Part shown: in pieces, positions 17,317-25,978 of the stretch
Layout of the letters: every line of letters starts with the position of its first letter
Numbering within the stretch: position 1 is the stretch's first letter
Assembly: GCA_019359315.1 (NCBI GenBank)
Contig: JAHHHO010000001.1
Coordinates: 1-64,000 of the forward strand
DNA length: 64,000 bases
From: Myxacorys californica WJT36-NPBG1
GTDB taxonomy: Bacteria > Cyanobacteriota > Cyanobacteriia > Leptolyngbyales > Leptolyngbyaceae
Direction of reading: 5' to 3'
Made by a program: the position numbers and the translations under genes
Notes under the pieces: model-generated
The model's database searches: none
Told to the model about the DNA's origin: nothing
Seen by the model: only the letters and a program-made list of their open reading frames with translations

Positions 17317-18624
17317 TCAGTTTCGTTTTGTTGAAGTTGCATCATGGTCGGGTAGAGTGCGTTCTACCTGACGCACGCTGGAGAACGCATATCCGCCTAA
17401 GCCGACTAGAATGAGTCCTAACGAGGTGATGATATACAGGAGAGCTACTCCTGCACCCTTTCCAGTGCCAACGATGCCACCCAAAATAGATGTTAGATCG
17501 TTGCTAGTCATCATTGCAGGCTCAAACACTCGATCGGCAAACGGTCCAGCAATCAGCAGCGCGATCGCAGAAACGAGTTGTAAAATCAGCGATCGAGCCG
17601 CGAGAACCCGTCCCTGGACATCGGGGTTCACCTTTGCTATCCAGATGGCTTGTTCAGAACTGGTAAGCAGCGGGAAATTCAGCGAAGAACAGAATTGAGC
17701 AGGGAACCAGACCGACGGCATCCGAGCCAGACCAAAAATCGTTTTGCTCAAGCCTGCCCCGATCATTCCTAAAAGCACACCGTGAATGCGACGTTTTGGG
17801 CCTCCCCAGACACTTAAAATCAATGCTCCAGTTACCCCACCCAACCCTGCTGCAGACGCGATCGTGCCGAGTATCCGGGCATCATTTCCGGTGCGTGCCA
17901 GAATTAGAGGGGCGTAGACGGCACCTCCTACATCATGAGCAAACCAAAATAGAGACATTAAGATAACCATCACTCGTAAGCCAGGACGCACAACAATGTA
18001 GCGAAAACCAAAAACAAGTTGATGCCAGATTGTGGTCGCCGTTTGGTGGTCTTTCTGGCTGAGTTCGAGTTGAGGAATCCGCATTGGCAGGACTGTTGCC
18101 AACGCAATGACGAAAGCGATCAGGTCAATGATGGCAATCCCTCCTAGCCCGATCGCGGCGTAGAGCCCACCCGCCAAAGCTGGCGCGAGAATAATTGCTC
18201 CATAATGAATCGAGGCATTGAGGCTGCTCGCACGTCCATACTGATGCTTAGGAACTAGCAGAGCGATCGAAGCGGAGTGAGCAAGCGTCTGAATTTCGAT
18301 AAAAATTCCTTCGATCGCGCCCAGTGCATAGATATGCCAAAGTTGTAACTGGTGAGTGAGAAACAGACACAGAATCGTCAGCGTCGAGAGCGCCGCCATA
18401 GTATCCCCGATCAGCAGCAGCCATTTGCGATTCCAACGGTCTATAATCAGGCCGGCAAAAAACATGACGAAGATGCTAGGCAGGGCGGAAAAGAATCCCA
18501 CTAGTGCCAGTGCGGTTGCTTGTCCTGTGAGTTCCCATGCCCAAATCTGAATCGCAAAACTGGTCATGCGGCTACCAAAGGTAGAAACAAGCTGACCTAG
18601 CCAGATGATAAGAAAAGTACGCAT
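17317..18624 (-). CDS. MFS transporter, candidate siderophore exporter
   Basis: A 435-residue major-facilitator protein with about 12 membrane helices. The first is FLIIWLGQLVSTFGSRMTSF; the loop 2-3 motif reads FFAGLIIDRWNRKWLLLIGD, typical of the MFS_3 / EntS-like exporter group. The C-terminus is hydrophilic (RQVERTLPDHDATSTKRN). It lies 13 bases after a siderophore-binding-protein gene and in the same direction, which suggests co-regulation with uptake. The EntS-type similarity and this position make export of the newly made siderophore the best guess. Export of another compound cannot be excluded. Confidence 0.8.
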   Translation of the reverse strand: MRTFLIIWLGQLVSTFGSRMTSFAIQIWAWELTGQATALALVGFFSALPSIFVMFFAGLIIDRWNRKWLLLIGDTMAALSTLTILCLFLTHQLQLWHIYALGAIEGIFIEIQTLAHSASIALLVPKHQYGRASSLNASIHYGAIILAPALAGGLYAAIGLGGIAIIDLIAFVIALATVLPMRIPQLELSQKDHQTATTIWHQLVFGFRYIVVRPGLRVMVILMSLFWFAHDVGGAVYAPLILARTGNDARILGTIASAAGLGGVTGALILSVWGGPKRRIHGVLLGMIGAGLSKTIFGLARMPSVWFPAQFCSSLNFPLLTSSEQAIWIAKVNPDVQGRVLAARSLILQLVSAIALLIAGPFADRVFEPAMMTSNDLTSILGGIVGTGKGAGVALLYIITSLGLILVGLGGYAFSSVRQVERTLPDHDATSTKRN

Positions 18625-18637
18625 GTTGGTGTAATGG

Positions 18638-19702
18638 CTAAGATTCAGTCTCTACCTTAGGCAGCAGTGCTTTAGCGGGCAGCAAAAGCTCTTGAACTTG
18701 CTTCAGAATCAGTTCAGCCGCGATCGGTCCTTCGATGCGGCTCCAAAGTTGGTAATCAACAAAGTGAACTCGTTTGGCTTGACTCGCAGGCAGCGACTGA
18801 AGAATGGGATTGTTTCTCCATTCTTTCTGAACTTGCTCTACGTTACTATTGCCACTTGCCATCACAATAATGGTGTCAGCATTGATTTGAGGCAAGGCTT
18901 CTAGAGAAATGTTAATTTCGCCAGAATTCGTCGGTCTCGGTATCACAAGCTGAAAACCAAGATCTTTGAGCAATCCACCTGCATATGTGGTATCGGTAAA
19001 GATTTCGATCTGATTTGTTGCTGAAACCGCTAGTAAAAGGAGCTTCGAGGTTTGGGTAATTGGTTTTAGTTTATCTCGAGCGATCGCCATTCGCTGCTGA
19101 TGCTGCTCGATCTCGCGTTGAGCTTGAGCCTCTCGATTCATCGCCTTGCCCAACTTCAAAAGGCCGTCTTGCCAACGCTCTTGGCTAGATGGCTCTAAGG
19201 GCAGAGTGGGCGCAATCTTTGCAAGCGGCAGATAGAGAGAGGGTTCGATCCGTCCTAAGATCAAATCAGGCTTTAGTTTCAGAATGGCTTCTAGAGAAGG
19301 AGTTTGCCATGTGCCAACATGAATTGGAGGTCGGGTGAGGCGATCGCCGAGATACTTAACCTGTACCGTTGGCTCTCCTGACTTTGGAGAACCGACTAAG
19401 GCGCGTTTGTCTTCTGCATAGCCTACGGGTTGTATTCCTAGCGTTAGGAGCAGATCTAGCGCATGGGGATCAAGCGCAACAACACGCTGAGCTTGTTCAC
19501 AGATTCTCGTGACTCCCGATCGGTGTTGGATACTTCGACAAGATGCCTCTGAGCCAACGGACGAGGTATCTACGCTTTTCCGAGAAGCCGGATTACCACA
19601 GCCTGCGATCGAGAAGAGTGTCAGAGTTGCGAGCAAGAGCAACTTGTTAGAAACTTGTGCATAAAGCCAGTCTTTCTTGATCCCCGGAGCCGTTGGTGCC
19701 AC
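18638..19702 (-). CDS. iron-siderophore ABC transporter substrate-binding lipoprotein
   Basis: A 354-residue FecB/FhuD/TroA-type periplasmic binding protein. The start is a GTG at 19702, preceded by GGAG with eight-base spacing. The signal segment LLLLATLTLFSIAGCG ends in a lipobox Cys, so it should be a membrane-tethered lipoprotein. The fold markers QRVVALDPHALDLLLTLGIQPVG, LEAILKLKPDLILG and INADTIIVMA follow. It would hand the ferric siderophore to the FecCD permeases. A second homologue lies 16 bases upstream in the same run; the two are clearly different in sequence. Confidence 0.9.
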   Translation of the reverse strand: MAPTAPGIKKDWLYAQVSNKLLLLATLTLFSIAGCGNPASRKSVDTSSVGSEASCRSIQHRSGVTRICEQAQRVVALDPHALDLLLTLGIQPVGYAEDKRALVGSPKSGEPTVQVKYLGDRLTRPPIHVGTWQTPSLEAILKLKPDLILGRIEPSLYLPLAKIAPTLPLEPSSQERWQDGLLKLGKAMNREAQAQREIEQHQQRMAIARDKLKPITQTSKLLLLAVSATNQIEIFTDTTYAGGLLKDLGFQLVIPRPTNSGEINISLEALPQINADTIIVMASGNSNVEQVQKEWRNNPILQSLPASQAKRVHFVDYQLWSRIEGPIAAELILKQVQELLLPAKALLPKVETES

Positions 19703-19718
19703 TACTTGTTCTCCACTG

Positions 19719-20654
19719 CTACTGCTTTTTCTGCTCGACTAAATGCTGAAAGAGATCATCCAACACGTGGTTTGCTCCGATCATCCCCCATCCGGCAACC
19801 CAAATATAATTATCTACTTCATACACTTTGTTTTCTTTAACAGGCTTCAACTGTGACCACAGTGGATGTTGCTTAAACTGCGTTAGGTTTGATTCGTTGT
19901 GATCTCCCAAGAGCAAGAAAATGGCATCCCCGTCCATTTGAGGAATTAGCTCTAAAGACATGCGTTCCCACAGTTTGTCTTTATTTTGAGCAGGAGGACG
20001 TGGCAAACCTACATCTTGCAAAATCAGTCCGCTAAAGGACTGTTTCATATAGATACGAACGTTATTTTGCCAGAAATTAACAACCGAGATTTGGGGTCGG
20101 CGATCGCCCATCGATTTCCTGAAAGTTTGCACTCGTTGTTCGTAGTTTTGCAACAGCTTTTCTGCTTCTGGAGTTTTACCCAACGCTTCCGCTTCTTTTT
20201 TCAGCCATGTTTTCCATAAACGGTTGTCGTCGGTTTGAACAAAAACCGTCGGCGCAATTCGAGATAGTTTGTCGTAAACCTCTTTGCCATCCCAAGTTGT
20301 CCCCAAAATCAGATCTGGCTTTAGCAGAAGGATTTTTTCCAGATTGGGTTGGCTATAAGTCCCGACATTCTCAATGCCTTGAGTTTGATTAGCGAGATAG
20401 TCGATGAACTTACCATTGTCGAGCGTGACTGCCCCAACTGGTTTGACTCCCAAAGCTAAAACATTATCAAGATTGCTCAGTACAACCACTCGTTTCGGAT
20501 TGGGCGGAACACAGGTTTGGCCCATACCATGTTCTACGGTTCGGCAGGATGTTGATGCAGCGGGGGCGCTAGGCTTATTGCTATTCGTCGAATTGCAGGC
20601 TGACAACAGCAGAACTGTGAGGGGAATGAGTAGCGATCGTTTGACTACATCCAT
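19719..20654 (-). CDS. iron-siderophore ABC transporter substrate-binding lipoprotein
   Basis: About 311 residues from the ATG at 20654 (MDVVKRSLLIPLTVLLLSAC). The lipobox Cys follows at once, so this start is preferred over a TTG at 20777. The longer frame would read through a G/C-rich repeat and place a 41-residue extension before the signal peptide. Binding-protein motifs are present: KRVVVLSNLDNVLALGVKPVG, LEKILLLKPDLILGTT, SGLILQDVGLPRP and DGDAIFLLLGD. It probably binds the ferric siderophore in the periplasm. It is third in the leftward run after the receptor and the sucrase/ferredoxin-like gene. Confidence 0.9.
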   Translation of the reverse strand: MDVVKRSLLIPLTVLLLSACNSTNSNKPSAPAASTSCRTVEHGMGQTCVPPNPKRVVVLSNLDNVLALGVKPVGAVTLDNGKFIDYLANQTQGIENVGTYSQPNLEKILLLKPDLILGTTWDGKEVYDKLSRIAPTVFVQTDDNRLWKTWLKKEAEALGKTPEAEKLLQNYEQRVQTFRKSMGDRRPQISVVNFWQNNVRIYMKQSFSGLILQDVGLPRPPAQNKDKLWERMSLELIPQMDGDAIFLLLGDHNESNLTQFKQHPLWSQLKPVKENKVYEVDNYIWVAGWGMIGANHVLDDLFQHLVEQKKQ

Positions 20655-20666
20655 AGCGACTGAAAT

Positions 20667-20698
20667 CCCCTCGCCCTTATTGAGGGGGGCAGGGGAGA
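20667..20698. repeat. G/C-rich hairpin repeat
   Basis: CCCCT plus GCCC (20667-20671 and 20673-20676) can pair with GGGC plus AGGGG (20687-20695). C-rich/G-rich hairpins of this type are scattered between genes in filamentous cyanobacteria. It sits between two co-directional genes and could trim or attenuate the operon transcript. Confidence 0.5.
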
Positions 20699-20773
20699 TC
20701 GAGTATTGTGGATTGGTTGACAGAGAGCCGCTTAACCACGATCGCAGAAGTGTTCGCATCCGATTTGATACCT

Positions 20774-21748
20774 TCAACGTATGTCTGAGTAAGAGAGCCT
20801 AACGAGATCTTCAGCGGTGTATTGAGACATGGTGTAAGTGTCTGTGCTGCCACAGCTACCCCGCAAATGCAAAGCTTTGCTGACATTCTCAACGACATCC
20901 GCTTGATAAGTTTCTAGGTTTTGATTGAGTGTTGCAAAGGTAATCTCAACTCGATTGCGGCTTTCGTCTTCATTGTGATCGATGACTCGACCCATCACTT
21001 GATAGTTAAACCAATTCCAGCCGTGTTTCAGGAGCAATTCTCGCTCTACAACTTGCGCTGCCCAAGGGAGAATGCCCCAGCCTCGGTAAACTTGGTTGAA
21101 GCATTGGATGTCGCCGCTTTGGGTCAGAATTGCCGTTAGCGATTCTTGGTCTAGCCTGCCGTAATATCTACCATCAGGAAACGCGATCGCAGTCGGCGCA
21201 AAGCGATGTCCGCCAATGTGACTGGCTTGCCAAATTCGCACTTCTGGATCGAGTGCCAAGCGAGCAACGGTCGCGATCGCTTGACGATAAAACGAGTGAC
21301 CATACTTCGCACAGCATTTATCATGGCTGCCATGCGTGCAAACGAGAATGTCTCTAGTTTGAGTTTCTACAGGTTCATGGCTCAAGCGATCGCTAAACAA
21401 GTAATCGGTTACAAGCGGTGCTACTGCTTCAAGGCTTGAAACCTGAAACTCTTGCTTGCTGTACCCTCGTGACAGCCCCTCTTGCTGACGAAAAATCAGT
21501 ACGCTGGTATGGTGCTCTTGCTTCGGTCGATCGCGGTAAATCAGCAAAGGTCTGATAGACCGTTTATCTTGCTTGAGTTCTTGAACCAGGGTTCGCAAAT
21601 TGGCTGGAATGCCTTTGGAAGCAAAGGCATTCGCTGACCACAGTGGAGGGCATTCTACAAGAATGTAGATTTGAGCAGCTACAGCAGAGCCGATCAGGTC
21701 TTCACCCGCCTCCTGGGACTCCTCGGTGCAAAAGAAACTGTCTACCAT
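20774..21748 (-). CDS. sucrase/ferredoxin-like (Apd1-type) iron-sulfur protein
   Basis: A 324-residue protein of the sucrase/ferredoxin-like family, related to yeast Apd1. A thioredoxin-like ferredoxin domain is indicated by ILVCTHGSHDKCCAKYG, with a Cys cluster near residues 136-145, and by IWQASHIGGHRFAP, where His residues would complete a [2Fe-2S] site. The name is historical; no sucrase activity is implied. It is soluble with no signal peptide. It lies between the TonB receptor (12-base gap) and a siderophore-binding protein gene. I infer a cytoplasmic role in reducing or releasing iron from the imported siderophore. That role is not proven for this family. Confidence 0.82.
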   Translation of the reverse strand: MVDSFFCTEESQEAGEDLIGSAVAAQIYILVECPPLWSANAFASKGIPANLRTLVQELKQDKRSIRPLLIYRDRPKQEHHTSVLIFRQQEGLSRGYSKQEFQVSSLEAVAPLVTDYLFSDRLSHEPVETQTRDILVCTHGSHDKCCAKYGHSFYRQAIATVARLALDPEVRIWQASHIGGHRFAPTAIAFPDGRYYGRLDQESLTAILTQSGDIQCFNQVYRGWGILPWAAQVVERELLLKHGWNWFNYQVMGRVIDHNEDESRNRVEITFATLNQNLETYQADVVENVSKALHLRGSCGSTDTYTMSQYTAEDLVRLSYSDIR

Positions 21749-21760
21749 TGGAGCACATCC

Positions 21761-24361
21761 CTAAAATTCAACCGAGAGAGAACCGACCACTGTAAAAGGC
21801 GAACCTGGATACACTAGGGTTCCCTGAGCTTCGTAGTATCGAGTGCCGAAGAGATTTTTGAAGTTGAGCGCAGCTCGGTAGTTATCTCGTCGATAAAAGA
21901 TGGTAGCATCGCCTCTCACAAATGAAGGCAACTCAATGCTGTTTGGCAATTCGGCTTCGCGATCGCCCACAAAGTAAAGACCTCCACCAAACCCTAGCCC
22001 TTTCAGGCTGCCGCTCTGAATTTCATAGGTTGTCCACAAACTCGCGCTGTGTTGAGGTGCGTTGACCAATCTGCTGCCTACAGCGAGGCTGCCAGCATCT
22101 CCTTCCACAAAGGCCTCGTTTTCACTCACAAAGGCCTCGTTGTACCCATACGAGGCAATCACATTCCAGCCAGGAGCGAGTCTTCCGACCACATCTAGCT
22201 CAACCCCTCGGCTTTTGATTTCACCCACCGCGATCGAGAAATCAATATCGTTGGGATCAGTCGTGGCAACGTTGGTTTTCGTAATGCTGTAAGCCGCTAG
22301 GGTTGCAGAGAGCCTGCCATCAAAGAGTTCGCCTTTAACCCCGATTTCATACTGTGTGCCTTTTTCAGGCTCTAGCAGATCTCCACTGCTCGTGGTAGCG
22401 AGAACATTCGGTTTAAACGATCGGCTAAAACTGGCATACAGCGAAACGGGTTCGATCGGTTGATAAACAAGACCAACGCGGGGAGAGAAGGCAGTGTAGT
22501 TACGGCTAGAAGTCGTATCTGTCAATCTATCTTCATTCTCAAAATCAATCAAATCGAGACGACCGCCAACGAGAAGTTTGAGATTGGGTGATAAGGCAAT
22601 TTGATCTTGTAAATAGATACCTAGCGTGTCGCTACGTCGATCATTATCAAATACAGTACCGAGATCAGTCGGAATCGGAGAACCGTAAACTGGATTGAAG
22701 ATGTTAATTGGAGTAAACTCGGTACGCCGCAACACAGCATCATAAGTATTTCGGCTCAATTCAAATCCTGCTAACAATTCATGCTTAACAGACCCGGTAT
22801 TGAAGTTACTAATCAGGTCTGTTTGTAGCCCGTAATCCTCAGCTTTCTCCTCAGAAACGGTGTATCTGCGTCGTAACGTTTCACGATCTTCGTTCAGCCG
22901 AAAATTGCGGGCTTGAGCATTGGAACGATCGGCATCAAAAATTTGCGCCGTAAATGCACTCCGCAACCGCAAGTTTGGATTGAACCGATGCTCTACAGTC
23001 AAGCTAGGTTTGTTACCCGTCAAGCGATAACGATCGCTAGGTTCTCCTAAAAAGCGGCCAATCGGCAGTCTAAAAATCTCGGGTACAGCAGGAAAGCCAC
23101 GATCGAAGGTGCGGTCTACATTGACGTATTCATACTCCAACGTCAAGTTCGTCGCCTCACCGAGCTTAAACGTCAAGACTGGAGCCGCAACAAACACTTC
23201 ACTGTTAACAAAATCGCGGAAACTTCCTGAGTTTTCGTAGGCAACATTTAAGCGATACAACACTGACTTATCTGGAGTCAGCGGACCCGAAAAATCAATC
23301 GATGGGCGGTAGAAGCTGTAGCTACCGATCGCCAACTCACCCGCGTAAAAGGGATTGCTCAACGGTTGTTTCGTAACGTAGTTCACCACGCCACCCGGCT
23401 CAAACTGTCCATACAGTACCGAAGCTGGACCTTTGAGCACTTCGATCCGCTCGATATTGGCGGGATCAGTAAATGTGAGAAATCCATCGTCTCTAAATCC
23501 GTTTCTCAGGTTGCTAGACGCCGCCAAACCGCGAATCGTGTAGTTATCAGTTGAGCCACCGTAACCTTGCAAGACCGTCACACCACTGACGTTGCGAACC
23601 GCTTCCCCAATCCGAGTGACTTGCTGATCCTGAATCACTTGCTGGGGCACAACTTGAATGGACTGAGGAATGTCTCGCAGGGGTGTATCTGTTCTGGTTG
23701 CAGTTGTGGCACGAGGAGCACGATATCCTGTTTCTCCATCGCCTGTGACAACAACCTCTTCCTCATCGGCAGATTCTTCCTCAGACGGATCTGATGCTCG
23801 ATCGGCAGGTGCAGATGGATTGGCCCGAGCGACCTCTTCCTCATCGGCAGATGACTCAGGTTGGTTAGACTGAGTTGGCGAGTTACCGTTTGTCTGAGCT
23901 GGGTTAGGGGTTGATTCAGAAGGGGGCAGGGGTGTTGTGGCAGCTGTCGCTGGGGCAGCAACACTTAGAACCAGTCTTGGCGTGTTCTCAACAACTTGGG
24001 CAGACGGCAGCCCGGCTTTGCCTGCGATCGTGACTCGCACCGTGTTCGCCCCCAAGGGCGTTACCGTGATACTAGAGATCGTGTCAGTTGGGTTATCTTG
24101 GCGAAACGTTTTGCCCTCCAGCAATTGCGCGTTAGCAATGTCTGTAATCAGCGTTTGACCATAGCGGGTTGTAAAGACTTGAAGTGGCCGGCTGCTTGTG
24201 CTCTCTAAAACTAGTTCAATCCCCTTAGATGTTGGCTTGACCTGCACAGCTGTGATTTGTGTAACCTCAGCCCAAGCTGGCTGAGCCATCAGGATCGATG
24301 CTAGACCTACAACGCCTAAACAAGTAACGCCTAAACAAGTAAATGACTGCGCTTTCAACAT
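21761..24361 (-). CDS. TonB-dependent siderophore receptor with N-terminal AMIN domain
   Basis: An 866-residue outer-membrane receptor. A signal peptide (LASILMAQPAWA) is followed by an AMIN domain (residues ~30-140; ITAVQVKPTSKGIELVLES), usual for cyanobacterial siderophore receptors and thought to contact the cell wall. A low-complexity acidic linker with two copies of SADEEEV follows. The plug domain starts with TPLRDIPQSIQVVPQQVI and includes VRNVSGVTVLQG and IERIEVLKGPASVLYGQFEPGGVVNYVTK. The rest is the 22-strand barrel, ending SLSVEF with a C-terminal Phe. It heads a leftward run with binding proteins and an exporter. It should bind the ferric form of the lipopeptide made by the neighbouring NRPS. 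Confidence 0.95.
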   Translation of the reverse strand: MLKAQSFTCLGVTCLGVVGLASILMAQPAWAEVTQITAVQVKPTSKGIELVLESTSSRPLQVFTTRYGQTLITDIANAQLLEGKTFRQDNPTDTISSITVTPLGANTVRVTIAGKAGLPSAQVVENTPRLVLSVAAPATAATTPLPPSESTPNPAQTNGNSPTQSNQPESSADEEEVARANPSAPADRASDPSEEESADEEEVVVTGDGETGYRAPRATTATRTDTPLRDIPQSIQVVPQQVIQDQQVTRIGEAVRNVSGVTVLQGYGGSTDNYTIRGLAASSNLRNGFRDDGFLTFTDPANIERIEVLKGPASVLYGQFEPGGVVNYVTKQPLSNPFYAGELAIGSYSFYRPSIDFSGPLTPDKSVLYRLNVAYENSGSFRDFVNSEVFVAAPVLTFKLGEATNLTLEYEYVNVDRTFDRGFPAVPEIFRLPIGRFLGEPSDRYRLTGNKPSLTVEHRFNPNLRLRSAFTAQIFDADRSNAQARNFRLNEDRETLRRRYTVSEEKAEDYGLQTDLISNFNTGSVKHELLAGFELSRNTYDAVLRRTEFTPINIFNPVYGSPIPTDLGTVFDNDRRSDTLGIYLQDQIALSPNLKLLVGGRLDLIDFENEDRLTDTTSSRNYTAFSPRVGLVYQPIEPVSLYASFSRSFKPNVLATTSSGDLLEPEKGTQYEIGVKGELFDGRLSATLAAYSITKTNVATTDPNDIDFSIAVGEIKSRGVELDVVGRLAPGWNVIASYGYNEAFVSENEAFVEGDAGSLAVGSRLVNAPQHSASLWTTYEIQSGSLKGLGFGGGLYFVGDREAELPNSIELPSFVRGDATIFYRRDNYRAALNFKNLFGTRYYEAQGTLVYPGSPFTVVGSLSVEF

Positions 24362-24916
24362 CTCTCCTCACACGAAAACATTGGAATGGGATAACAATTG
24401 AGCATAAAAATTGAGCATGACTAAACAGCCTCCACGGGACGAACGTTAGAGGCAAAGCCACAAGTTGCGCAAAGCTCAACTCCAAAGGAATCACAACTTT
24501 AAACGCGAAAGCTTTTTATTAGTTGCTTGAACAATTCTGCTAATTGGGTCAAGCAGATGACATAACTTATCATTAAGCAGTGAAGTGGTTCCTCTGTCAA
24601 CCGTGTTCTATTGAGGATGTTAACTTCTTGCTCCATCGATAAAACCAATCAGGTTTCGTGCTACTAGAGTCTTTGAGGATCTGATCTGCTAATTTTGCTT
24701 CGATCCACGTTCCAATCGCTAAACGATTTGCTGTGAACCTGGCTACTTGAAAGTTTGTTTCAACTCTACTTGCAATGTAGCAACTGACCGTTTAATCTTA
24801 TTGAGAAAACCTCTCAGCTTATTCAACCCGTGTTTAATTCTGTTGCCAGGCTTGCGCCCTTGGCTCGTAGTCACAATTATTTCTTGCAAACCCATTTCTT
24901 GCAAACCCGCTAGGAG
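24362..24916. promoter_or_regulatory. divergent control region between receptor and fecCD
   Basis: About 555 bases between the divergent receptor and permease operons. A Fur-like 7-1-7 site, TGACATAACTTATCA at 24558-24572, matches the consensus TGATAATnATTATCA at 10 of 14 positions. ATTGAGCAT occurs twice in the receptor leader (about 24398 and 24410). A perfect 15-base tandem repeat lies just before fecCD. No gene was recognised. Confidence 0.45.
24879..24908 (+). repeat. perfect 15-base tandem repeat
   Basis: ATTTCTTGCAAACCC occurs at 24879-24893 and directly again at 24894-24908, eight bases before the permease ATG. It could be an operator pair or a slippage duplication in the leader. Confidence 0.8.
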
Positions 24917-25978
24917 ATGAAGAGAGTGGTCAAACCATCCTCATTAATCAGAGAAAAGGCGCGATCTCCTCAGAAGGTTATAGGGAGATCGCAGGCTTTA
25001 CTCGTGGTAGGACTTGCGTTATGTTTGCTAGTTCTCTTCATCTGTTTGATGACGAGTATTACCTTTGGGGCAGCAGAGATTCACCCAAATACTGTCTTTG
25101 CTGCTTTGACAGCGTTTGATGGTTCGGCGGAGCATTTGATCATCCAAACGGTAAGAGTTCCACGATCGCTGATTGCGTTGATGGTCGGGGCAACGTCAGC
25201 AGTTGCTGGAACCATTCTGCAAGGACTCACTCGCAATCCTCTAGCTTCACCCGATGTTTTGGGCATCAACAGTGGTGCATCATTTGCAATGGTGGTAGTT
25301 TTATCTCTCCTGGGTAGTGTCTCTGCTCCGGTTTATGTCGGATGTGCCTTTCTCGGTGCAGGTCTAACCACGATCGCAGTCTATATGTTGGGATCTTTAG
25401 GTCGAAGCGGCATGACTCCGTTGAAGCTTGTGTTAGCGGGGTCTGCTCTAACTTATCTCCTCTCTTCACTCACGACAAGCATTCTGATTCTCGATCAAGA
25501 AACGCTGGATGAAATTCGTTTTTGGTTAGCGGGATCAGTGGCAGGACGAGATGTGAGCTTATTTTTGCAGGTGCTTCCTTGCATGGTTGTTGGTTTACTC
25601 ATGGCGTTTGCCATGGGTAAACCGTTAACAACGTTAGCGTTAGGTGAAGATGTCGCAACGGGGTTAGGACTGAAAACAGGGTGGGTAAAAGTGACCGCAA
25701 TAGTTGTAGTGGTGCTATTGGCAGGCAGTGCTGTCGCGATCGCAGGACCCATTTCGTTTATTGGGCTGATTGTTCCGCACGTTGCTCGGTTTTTGATCGG
25801 TACTGATTATCGTTGGCTGCTTCCCTATTCTGCCTGTCTCGGTGGCATTCTTTTACTGCTAGCAGATATTGGTGCTCGTTTAATCCTCAAACCTCAAGAG
25901 CTTCCGGTTGGGATTATGACCAGTCTTTTAGGGGCACCATTCTTTATTTATTTAGCGCGATCGCGGGTAAAACGATGA
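24917..25978 (+). CDS. FecCD-family iron-siderophore ABC permease, first subunit
   Basis: A 353-residue inner-membrane permease with about ten helices. Family motifs are visible: VRVPRSLIALMVGATSAVAG, LQGLTRNPLASPDVLGINSGA, and near the end ISFIGLIVPHVARFLIGTDYR and ELPVGIMTSLLGAPFFIYL. The start is the ATG at 24917. AGGAG directly abuts it, so a GTG at 24926 is an alternative. It should form a heterodimer with the next gene, which overlaps by four bases (ATGA), and accept ferric siderophore from the binding lipoproteins encoded on the opposite strand. Confidence 0.92.
   Translation: MKRVVKPSSLIREKARSPQKVIGRSQALLVVGLALCLLVLFICLMTSITFGAAEIHPNTVFAALTAFDGSAEHLIIQTVRVPRSLIALMVGATSAVAGTILQGLTRNPLASPDVLGINSGASFAMVVVLSLLGSVSAPVYVGCAFLGAGLTTIAVYMLGSLGRSGMTPLKLVLAGSALTYLLSSLTTSILILDQETLDEIRFWLAGSVAGRDVSLFLQVLPCMVVGLLMAFAMGKPLTTLALGEDVATGLGLKTGWVKVTAIVVVVLLAGSAVAIAGPISFIGLIVPHVARFLIGTDYRWLLPYSACLGGILLLLADIGARLILKPQELPVGIMTSLLGAPFFIYLARSRVKR

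Noticed and set aside
20655-20777. N-terminal extension of the binding lipoprotein to a TTG at 20777
   Set aside because: The added residues include the translation of a G/C-rich intergenic repeat, and the signal peptide with lipobox starts exactly at the ATG at 20654.
23750-23860. Repeated CCTCTTCCTCATCGGCAGAT motif in the receptor gene
   Set aside because: It is the coding sequence for two SADEEEV copies in the acidic linker, a protein-level repeat rather than a regulatory or mobile element.
25813-25974. Extended start of the second FecCD permease
   Set aside because: The extension lies inside the first permease gene. The ATG at 25975 gives a standard ATGA overlap and the usual family N-terminus.
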